A stretch of DNA of 21,897 nucleotides. Source: QHCA01 sp038237645 (GTDB taxonomy: Bacteria > Actinomycetota > Actinomycetes > Mycobacteriales > QHCA01). The stretch lies in contig JBBRYN010000060.1 of assembly GCA_038237645.1 (NCBI GenBank), positions 1 to 21,897 of the forward strand. Direction: 5' to 3'. The notes beneath the pieces were generated by a model. That model saw only the letters and a list, made by a program, of their open reading frames with translations, did no database searches and had not been told where the DNA came from. The position numbers and the translations under genes are program-made. This document shows positions 15,926 through 21,897 of the stretch, piece by piece (position 1 is the first letter of the stretch; every line of letters starts with the position of its first letter).

Positions 15926-17530
15926 TCACCCGCCGGATTCGCCGGCTGAGCCCTGCCGGGCACGGCGGCGACCGCTCGGGTCGATGCCGCTTGCCGTCGC
16001 CGAGCGCCGACCGAGCAGCCCGCGCGGCGGCACGGAGAGCACCGGCTCAGCGGCCGCGCCGACGGCGGTCAGCACGTCACCGGCGGCGAGCACCCCGGAC
16101 GCAGCCGCCCGCTCCATCAGCGCGCTGGGAAACCCCAGGCGCACCCAGTCGCCGGCCAGCCGTACCCCTGCCGCGTCGGTCGTGACGCCGGGACGCGTCG
16201 CGTCGCTGCCTGGTCCGAAGCCGGGCGCGTCGGTGCCCACCCGGACGGTGAAGTCGACGACACCGAGCCCAGCCGTCTCCGGCCAGAGTTCGGCCAGCTC
16301 CGCACGCATCCGTCGGGCGAGTTCGGGGCCGTCGAGATCGGCCGAGGCCGCATAGGCGTGCAACTCGATCACGGATCCACCCGAGCTCGCTGCCCACTGG
16401 GCGGCCTCGGCCTCGAACCGCGAGTAGACGGCGATGGAGTCCAGCGTCCCCTTCCGGGCCACAGCGCTGAACGGCAACCGGTGTGCGGCGACGTCGCGGT
16501 CGAACCAGAACCGGGCGACTGCATACGGTGCGGTCGTCCGCAGCGACCCGACCTGCCGGGCGAACCCGGGACCGGCCGCCGCCAGGCCGGGAGAGCGATC
16601 GATCAGGGCACGCAGCCCGGCCGGGTCTGTTGCCAGCACCACGTGCGGCGCCCGGACGGTCAGCCCGCCGGCCGTCGTCACCCGCCATCCGCCGGTCACT
16701 GCCGGCTCGACGGACTCTACGGTGGTGGCTGTCAGCACCTCGGCACCGTGTCCGGCCAGGAGGGCCCGCATGGGTGACCAGATACACCCCGCGTAGTCGC
16801 GGTCGGGGACGTCGAAGATCAATCCCTCCGGATTGCCCAGGAAATAGAAGTGGAACATCATGATCATCTCCGCGGCCGACATCTCCTCCTGCGGGTTGAA
16901 GAAGGAGTGGGCGAAGGCGTCGAACAGGACTGCTCGGGCCCGAGCGGGCAATCGCAGGTCGTCGAGCAGTGCCGCTGCGGTGACGCTGTCGAACCTTGCG
17001 TAGGTCTGTGCCCGCTCGTAGCCCAGCAGGGCCAGCGCCGCAGGCCCCTTCATCGACCGCACGTCGCGCAGGCCGATGTTGGCGGAGCGCGCCACCAGGG
17101 TTAGCAGCCCGAAGGGTGGCAACGTGGGCAGCCCGGCGAAGCTCTCGTCCGGCCAGCGGCAGGACACGACCGGGTAGTCCGGCACCGCGCGCAGGAAGGA
17201 CAACGCGGGATCGATCCGGCGCAGGATCGCCCGCAGGTTGTAGTACTGCCGGAAGAACGCATGGAAGCCATGGCCGACCGGCTGCTCGGTGCCGTCGGCC
17301 AGGACCTGCGTCCACGCCCCCGCCCGCCCACCGAGATACGGACGGCGCTCCAGCAGGGTGACCCGCACCCCGCGCTCGGCCAGCACGACCGCCGCCGCAC
17401 AACCGGCTATCCCTCCCCCGACGACGACCGCGCTGGTCTCGACGGGAACCCGGAAGGGGCGGGTGGGATCGGCGGCGACGACAACCCTGGGCACCGCGCG
17501 CAGCGCCCGATGTGCCAACCCCCCAGCCAC
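15926..17530 (-). CDS. FAD-dependent desaturase, CrtU/phytoene-desaturase-like
   Basis: A 534-residue flavoprotein. The dinucleotide-binding motif VVVGGGIAGCAAA (35-47) with E61 ends the second strand, followed by LGGRAGAW (67-73). GHGFHAFFRQYYNLR (87-100), the SFFNPQEEMSAAEMIMMFHF segment, LGNPEGLIFDVPDRD and the C-terminal LAGDWVRLGFPSALMERAAA match the carotene desaturase/methyltransferase CrtU type (isorenieratene synthase) as I remember it, and the length is close to that family. No other carotenoid gene (crtE, crtB, crtI, crtY) is in the window, so it would act on a product made elsewhere. The FAD-binding call is secure; the carotenoid assignment is moderate. The start is GTG 17530 without a clear ribosome binding site. 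It is convergent with the VWA gene, 17 bases apart. Confidence 0.72.
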   Translation of the reverse strand: MAGGLAHRALRAVPRVVVAADPTRPFRVPVETSAVVVGGGIAGCAAAVVLAERGVRVTLLERRPYLGGRAGAWTQVLADGTEQPVGHGFHAFFRQYYNLRAILRRIDPALSFLRAVPDYPVVSCRWPDESFAGLPTLPPFGLLTLVARSANIGLRDVRSMKGPAALALLGYERAQTYARFDSVTAAALLDDLRLPARARAVLFDAFAHSFFNPQEEMSAAEMIMMFHFYFLGNPEGLIFDVPDRDYAGCIWSPMRALLAGHGAEVLTATTVESVEPAVTGGWRVTTAGGLTVRAPHVVLATDPAGLRALIDRSPGLAAAGPGFARQVGSLRTTAPYAVARFWFDRDVAAHRLPFSAVARKGTLDSIAVYSRFEAEAAQWAASSGGSVIELHAYAASADLDGPELARRMRAELAELWPETAGLGVVDFTVRVGTDAPGFGPGSDATRPGVTTDAAGVRLAGDWVRLGFPSALMERAAASGVLAAGDVLTAVGAAAEPVLSVPPRGLLGRRSATASGIDPSGRRRARQGSAGESGG

Positions 17531-17631
17531 CGGGACAGCATCTCAGGCCCTGCGCCCGCGCCATAGGCTGATCTCGCCATCGAGACGGAATTGAGGCGAC
17601 GCCGACCGGTCGACCGGCTAGCTTGGGGGCA

Positions 17632-19401
17632 GTGACCATCCTTCCGGCAGCCCGGCCGGTTCGTAGCCCGATGGCCAGCCTGTGGCGGCTGCGGTCCTAT
17701 GTCCGCTCGTACGCGGGACAACTCGCCACGATGCTCGCAGCGGCACTGCTCGGGGTGGGAGCCAGCATCGTCGTCCCGCTGGTGACCAAGACCGTCGTCG
17801 ACGGTCCCGTGGCACACGGTCAGCGGGACCGCCTCGTGCCCCTGGCCCTGCTGGCGATCGCGCTCGGCGTGACCGAAGGTGTGCTGATCTTCATCCGCAG
17901 GTGGATCCAGACCACGGCCACGCTCGGCATGGAGAAGCGGATGCGCGAGGACATCTACGCGCACCTGCAGTCGCTCCCGCCGGCCTTCCACGACCGCTGG
18001 CAGACCGGCCAACTGCTGTCCCGTGCTACGACGGACCTGTCCACGATCCGCCGTTTCGTGGGGTTCGGGCTGGTCTTCCTGGTGGTGAACGTCGCCACCT
18101 TCGCCACCGTTATCACGTTGTTGATCCGGCTGGACCCGCTGCTCGGATCGATCGTCGCCCTGTCGCTGATACCGGTCATCCTGGTGTGCGCCAGGTTCGA
18201 GCGCGGCTATTCGGTCGTCTCGCGGCGGGTGCAGGACCAGGCCGGCGACCTCGCGACAAACATCGAGGAGTCGGCGACCGGGATCAGGGTCATCAAAGCC
18301 TTCGGCCGGCGACGCCTGATGGCCCAGGCATTCGACGATGGCGCCCGGCGGGTCTACGACACACAGTTGGCCAAGGTACGGCTGCGAGCCACCTTCTGGT
18401 CCTTGCTCGACTTCGTGCCCAACGCGACGTTGGGAATCGTCCTGCTGCTCGGTGCGCTGGCGGTCGGCAAGCACGAGCTCACGCTGGGCGGCCTGGTCGC
18501 CTTCATCACCCTGGTGCTCCAACTCATCTGGCCCGTGGAGGCGCTCGGTTTCATCCTGGCCGCCGGCCAGGAGGCGGCAACCGCCTCCCAGCGCATCTAC
18601 GAGGTGCTCGACAGCGTGCCGGAGATCGTCGACCGGCCTGGCTCCCGGGTGGTCGAGAACACCGCCGGGTGCCTGCGCTTCGAGGGGGTGGGCTTCACCT
18701 ACCCGGGGGCCCACCGGCCGGTGCTGCGGGACGTCAATCTGGTGATCCCCCCGGGTGAGACCGTGGCGCTGGTCGGCGCTACCGGATCGGGCAAGACGAC
18801 CATGGCCGGCCTGGTCCCGCGACTCGCTGACGTGACTGCGGGGTGCATCACGCTCGACGGCGTCGACATCCGCGACGTCAGGCTCGACTCGCTGCGCCGG
18901 CTCGTCGCCACGGCATTCGAGGAGCCGATCCTGTTCTCCGCCAGCGTGCGGGAGAATGTCATGCTGGGCACCCCCCAGGCCACCGACGCCGACGTCCGGG
19001 CGGCGCTCTCCCTCGCCCAGGCCGACTTCGTCGACGACCTGCCCTGGGGGCTGGACACCCGGGTCGGCGAGCAGGGGCTCTCGCTGTCCGGGGGTCAGCG
19101 GCAGCGGCTGGCCCTGGCCCGTGCCGTGATCGGGCGACCCCGGGTGCTGGTCCTCGACGATCCGCTCTCGGCGCTCGACGTCACGACTGAGGCCCTCGTG
19201 GAGGCGGCGCTGTCGCGCGTGCTGGCCGACAGCACCGCGCTGCTCGTGGTCCATCGGCCGTCCACCATTGCCCTCGCCGACCGGGTCGCCCTGCTGTGGG
19301 ACGGCACCCTGGTCGCCATCGGGACGCACAGCGAGCTGATGGCCGACGAGCCGGCCTACCGGGCCATCCTGAGCCAGGAATCGGAGGTGCAATCACGGTG
19401 A
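17632..19401 (+). CDS. ABC exporter subunit 1 (TMD-NBD half-transporter) with degenerate catalytic residues
   Basis: A 589-residue half-transporter of the type IV exporter fold. About six membrane segments occupy residues 30-310, with the intracellular-loop segment HDRWQTGQLLSRATTDL. NBD: Walker A GATGSGKT (382-389), signature LSGGQ (485-489), H-loop VVHRPST. The Walker B end is LDDPLSALD, so Asp replaces the catalytic Glu, and the Q-loop reads AFEEP, with Glu for Gln. This subunit therefore supplies the Walker side of the non-hydrolytic site in a heterodimer. I chose GTG 17632, preceded by GGGGG and by TAGCTT eight bases upstream, over TTG 17623. The stop overlaps the start of subunit 2 (GTGA). 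Likely substrates are drugs or lipids. Confidence 0.9.
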   Translation: MTILPAARPVRSPMASLWRLRSYVRSYAGQLATMLAAALLGVGASIVVPLVTKTVVDGPVAHGQRDRLVPLALLAIALGVTEGVLIFIRRWIQTTATLGMEKRMREDIYAHLQSLPPAFHDRWQTGQLLSRATTDLSTIRRFVGFGLVFLVVNVATFATVITLLIRLDPLLGSIVALSLIPVILVCARFERGYSVVSRRVQDQAGDLATNIEESATGIRVIKAFGRRRLMAQAFDDGARRVYDTQLAKVRLRATFWSLLDFVPNATLGIVLLLGALAVGKHELTLGGLVAFITLVLQLIWPVEALGFILAAGQEAATASQRIYEVLDSVPEIVDRPGSRVVENTAGCLRFEGVGFTYPGAHRPVLRDVNLVIPPGETVALVGATGSGKTTMAGLVPRLADVTAGCITLDGVDIRDVRLDSLRRLVATAFEEPILFSASVRENVMLGTPQATDADVRAALSLAQADFVDDLPWGLDTRVGEQGLSLSGGQRQRLALARAVIGRPRVLVLDDPLSALDVTTEALVEAALSRVLADSTALLVVHRPSTIALADRVALLWDGTLVAIGTHSELMADEPAYRAILSQESEVQSR

Positions 19402-21224
19402 GCGCTGCCCCGGTCGAATCGTGGCGCGGCGTCGCGGCAGAGCGGCGGGAGGAGTTCTCCGCCGGGGTGTCGGTGTTGCTCCGGCGCCGCACCCGCACCC
19501 TGCTCGGGTCGTTGCTCCGGCCGCACCGCCGCGCCGTGTGGCTGCTGATCGGGCTCATCCTCGCGCAGAACCTTGCCGCGCTGGCCGGCCCCTGGCTGAT
19601 CGGCTTGGGCATCGACCGTGGGATCCCGCCCATTTTGCATCACCAGGGAGCCCGCGTCCTGTGGCTCATCGTGGCCGCCTTCGCGGTGGCCACCGGCGTC
19701 CAGATCGCCGCGCAGCGCGCCTTCCTCATCCTCACCGGCCGGATCGGGCAGGATGTTGTGCTGGAGCTCCGCCGCCGCGTCTTCGCCCACTTCCAGCGGC
19801 TGTCGCTGGCCTTCCACGAGGACTACACCTCCGGGCGGGTGATCTCCCGGCAGACCTCCGACATCGATGCCATCTCCGAGTTGGTGGAGGAAGGCGTCGA
19901 CGAACTGGTCATCGCCGTACTCTCCGTCCTGACCATCGGCGCCGCCATGCTCCTGCTGGATGTGCCGCTGGCGCTCGTCGCACTGAGTAGCTTTCCGCTA
20001 CTGCTGTGGTTGTCGGCATGGTTCCGCAAGCGGTCGGCCGTCGCCTACCGACGGACCCGCGAAGCCGTCGCCCTGGTGATCGTGCACTTCGTGGAAACGC
20101 TGGCCGGGATCAGGGCGGTGCAGGCCTTCCGCCGGGAGCCGCGTAACTTCGCCATCTTCACCGATCTCAACACCAGCTACCGCGACGCCACCCGCAGGTC
20201 GTTTCAGCTGATCTCGATCTACGCACCGGGGATGAAGCTGATCGGCAACGCCACGATCGGCATCGTCTTGCTGTATGGCGGTTTTCGTGCGCTCGACGGC
20301 AACATCCAGGTCGGAGTGCTGACGACGTTCCTGCTCTACCTGCGGCGCTTTTTCGACCCGCTGCAGGACCTCTCGCAGTTCTACAATTCCTTCCAGTCGG
20401 CCGGCGCCGCACTGGAGAAGCTGTCCGGTGTGCTCGAGGAACCGCCGTCGGTGCCCGAGCCGGACCGGCCACGGCCGCTGGGGTCGTCGATCCGCGGCGA
20501 GCTGCGCTTCACCGGTGTCAGCTTCGGCTACCGCGAACGCACCGTGCTCCCCCACCTCGATCTCGTCATCCCCGCCGGGCAGACGGTCGCCCTCGTCGGC
20601 CCGACGGGGGCCGGCAAGACCACGATCGCCCGGCTCGTCGGGCGCTTCTACGACCCGCGCACCGGGACGGTCTCGCTGGACGGTGTGGACCTGCGCGACC
20701 TCGACGACCAGACCCTGCACCGCGCGATCGTCACCGTCACGCAGGAGAGCTTTCTGTTCTCCGGAAGCGTCGCGAGCAACATTGCCTTCGGCCGGCCGGG
20801 CGCGGACCGCGGCAGGGTCGAGGCGGCAGCCGAGGCGATCGGTGCACATGAATTCATCACCGCCCTGCCGGAGGGTTACGACACCGACGTACGCAAGCGC
20901 GGTGGCCGGTTGTCGGCGGGGCAGCGCCAACTGGTGTCCTTCGCCCGCGCATTCCTGGCCGATCCCGCGGTGCTGGTGCTCGACGAGGCGACCTCGTCGC
21001 TCGACGTACCGAGCGAGCGGCTGGTGCAACGGGCGCTGCGGACCATCCTCGCCGACCGTACGGCGCTGATCATCGCCCATCGGTTGTCCACTGTGGAGAT
21101 CGCCGATCGGGTGCTCGTGCTCGAGGGTGGCAGGGTGGTCGAGGACGGTCCGCCGGAACATCTCGTCGGCGGCGACGGCCGCTATGCAGCGATGCACCGG
21201 CAGTGGGTGGACAGCCTCGTCTGA
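19398..21224 (+). CDS. ABC exporter subunit 2 (TMD-NBD half-transporter) with canonical Walker B
   Basis: A 608-residue half-transporter, partner of the preceding gene. A cytoplasmic N-terminus of about 45 residues leads into six membrane segments (48-320). NBD: Walker A GPTGAGKT (401-408), Q-loop Q449 in VTQESFLFSG, Walker B VLVLDE with catalytic E530, ATSSLD D-loop, H-loop H561 in IAHRLST. Its signature is LSAGQ (505-509) instead of LSGGQ, the complementary degeneracy to subunit 1. GTG 19398 overlaps the upstream TGA, and GGAGGT (19383-19388) lies nine bases ahead. The pair belongs to the TM287/288- or LmrCD-like heterodimers. It ends 23 bases from the convergent FG-GAP gene. Confidence 0.9.
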   Translation: MSAAPVESWRGVAAERREEFSAGVSVLLRRRTRTLLGSLLRPHRRAVWLLIGLILAQNLAALAGPWLIGLGIDRGIPPILHHQGARVLWLIVAAFAVATGVQIAAQRAFLILTGRIGQDVVLELRRRVFAHFQRLSLAFHEDYTSGRVISRQTSDIDAISELVEEGVDELVIAVLSVLTIGAAMLLLDVPLALVALSSFPLLLWLSAWFRKRSAVAYRRTREAVALVIVHFVETLAGIRAVQAFRREPRNFAIFTDLNTSYRDATRRSFQLISIYAPGMKLIGNATIGIVLLYGGFRALDGNIQVGVLTTFLLYLRRFFDPLQDLSQFYNSFQSAGAALEKLSGVLEEPPSVPEPDRPRPLGSSIRGELRFTGVSFGYRERTVLPHLDLVIPAGQTVALVGPTGAGKTTIARLVGRFYDPRTGTVSLDGVDLRDLDDQTLHRAIVTVTQESFLFSGSVASNIAFGRPGADRGRVEAAAEAIGAHEFITALPEGYDTDVRKRGGRLSAGQRQLVSFARAFLADPAVLVLDEATSSLDVPSERLVQRALRTILADRTALIIAHRLSTVEIADRVLVLEGGRVVEDGPPEHLVGGDGRYAAMHRQWVDSLV

Positions 21225-21247
21225 CCCTTGTCGACGGTCGTGGCGTG

Positions 21248-21897
21248 TCATGCGAAGGCATTGATGCCGTTCCAGCCGATACCGATGAGCCTGGAGCCCG
21301 ATAGCCGGCTGCCATTGCCGTAGTACACCCGAAGATCACCCGTCGATGTCCGTCCGACGACGTCGGGCAGGCCGTCGAGGTTGAAGTCGCCGGGTGAGAA
21401 GAGGGCGGTCAATGAGCCGAAGCCCGTGCCGATGAGGGTCGAGCCGGCCAGGCCGGTCCCGGTGCCGTAGTAGAGCCGGAGGTCACCGGTGGGGGTGCGT
21501 CCGATGACGTCGGGTTTACCGTCGCCGTTGAAGTCTCCGGGTGAGAAGACCGCGGTGAGGCTGCCCCAGCCGATCCCGATCTGCTTCGAACCGGACAGTG
21601 CGGCTCCGGTGCCGTAGTAGAGCCGCAGGTCGCCGCTGGTGGTGCGTCCGATGACGTCGGGCAGGCCGTCGCCGTTGAAGTCGCCGGGTGAGAAGAGGGC
21701 GGTGAACGGGCCGAAGCCGGTGCCGATGAGTGTCGATCCGGCTAGGCCTGTCCCGGTGCCGAAGTAGAGCCGCAGGTCGCCGGTGGGGGTGCGTCCGATG
21801 ACGTCGGGCTTGCCGTCGCCGTTGAAGTCTCCGGGGGAGAAGACCGCGGTAAGGCTGCCCCAGCCGATCCCGATCAGCTTCGAACCGGACAGTGCGG
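21248..21897 (-). CDS. FG-GAP/VCBS repeat protein, C-terminal part (5' end beyond window)
   Basis: The minus strand is open from the right edge to the TGA at 21250-21248, about 215 codons, with no start inside the window. It consists of 49-residue repeats of the type LIGIGWGSLTAVFSPGDFNG then DGKPDVIGRTPTGDLRLYYG. Each has a D-x-N-x-D-G-x-x-D calcium-binding loop (DFNGDGKPD or DFNGDGLPD) and an FSPGD entry, as in beta-propeller FG-GAP/VCBS proteins. Four repeats are visible. The last is more divergent (DFNLDGLPDVVGRTSTGDLR) and the chain ends GWNGINAFA. Such proteins are usually secreted, often fused to enzymes; the N-terminal domain that would define function lies outside the window. Confidence 0.85.
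   Translation of the reverse strand, partial: ALSGSKLIGIGWGSLTAVFSPGDFNGDGKPDVIGRTPTGDLRLYFGTGTGLAGSTLIGTGFGPFTALFSPGDFNGDGLPDVIGRTTSGDLRLYYGTGAALSGSKQIGIGWGSLTAVFSPGDFNGDGKPDVIGRTPTGDLRLYYGTGTGLAGSTLIGTGFGSLTALFSPGDFNLDGLPDVVGRTSTGDLRVYYGNGSRLSGSRLIGIGWNGINAFA
21310..21897. repeat. 147-bp coding repeats arranged as a 294-bp alternating super-repeat
   Basis: The FG-GAP units are about 147 bp. Alternate units are more alike than neighbours: AACCGGACAGTGCGG occurs near 21590 and again at the right edge near 21884, 294 bp apart, and the GATCCGGCTAGGCC-type and CTTGCCGTCG/CAGGCCGTCG positions alternate likewise. This indicates duplication of two-repeat blocks. Confidence 0.8.

Noticed and set aside
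17407..19392. 661-codon open frame on minus, antisense to ABC exporter subunit 1
   Set aside because: Low-complexity Arg/Gly/Gln/His-rich translation with no domain, typical of antisense frames in high-GC genes; the plus frame has complete ABC motifs.
19998..21251. 417-codon minus frame antisense to ABC exporter subunit 2
   Set aside because: No domain, biased composition; the plus frame has Walker A, signature, Walker B and H-loop in order.

Overview
The window is high-GC, with many GTG starts, short intergenic gaps, AraC/VOC pairs, a UvrA2/DrrC-type resistance ATPase, an HtrA/HxlR pair and a heterodimeric ABC exporter. Together these point to an actinobacterium. I cannot name a genus from the sequence alone. 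The most informative site is a 28-bp sequence at 4721-4748 that aligns without gaps to Escherichia coli dif (21 of 28 identical by my count) and fits the actinobacterial dif pattern as I remember it. It suggests a circular chromosome and places the window in the replication terminus.

Left part (1-4659). The window opens inside the 3' end of a group II intron (domains V and VI, about 51-133), which ends a few bases before the start codon of a short-chain dehydrogenase (139-849). Four tightly packed plus-strand genes follow: an AraC-family regulator (967-1416), two VOC/glyoxalase-fold proteins (1422-1832, 1916-2272) and a UvrA-like tandem ATPase without the UvrB-binding domain (2269-4659). The last VOC gene and the ATPase overlap by four bases (ATGA). 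This looks like a small detoxification or drug-resistance unit.

Terminus region (4660-7974). Around the dif site lies decayed DNA: an ArsR-type fragment (4789-4915), a ComB-like C-terminal fragment broken at a run of ten C (6212-6525), and a type II haloacid dehalogenase with three reading-frame breaks (7313-7974). Intact minus-strand genes lie between them: an NRDE/TANGO2 protein and a VOC protein six bases apart, a GlsB/YeaQ-type membrane protein and an ArsR regulator. All intact genes left of dif are on plus and all intact genes from 4985 to 10123 are on minus, the arrangement expected for replichores converging on dif. The plus-strand genes right of dif within this stretch are all broken.

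Middle part (7996-14014). An EamA/DMT permease and an extended SDR/epimerase are on minus. Divergent from the epimerase are a family 4 glycosyltransferase, preceded by a possible 13-codon leader ORF whose stop overlaps its start, and a PAP2/AUR1-type membrane phosphatase or transferase; the pair may act in envelope glycolipid metabolism. A cytoplasmic HtrA-like protease with a PDZ domain is divergent from an HxlR regulator, and the 81-bp gap between them contains a perfect ACTTGCAAGT palindrome.

Right part (14271-21897). A membrane-anchored solute-binding/VWA fusion protein is followed by a convergent CrtU-like FAD desaturase. Next comes a two-gene heterodimeric ABC exporter (17632-21224) in which the degenerate ATP site can be assigned from the sequence. 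The window ends in the C-terminal part of a minus-strand FG-GAP/VCBS repeat protein whose 49-residue units alternate in two types, giving a 294-bp DNA super-repeat.
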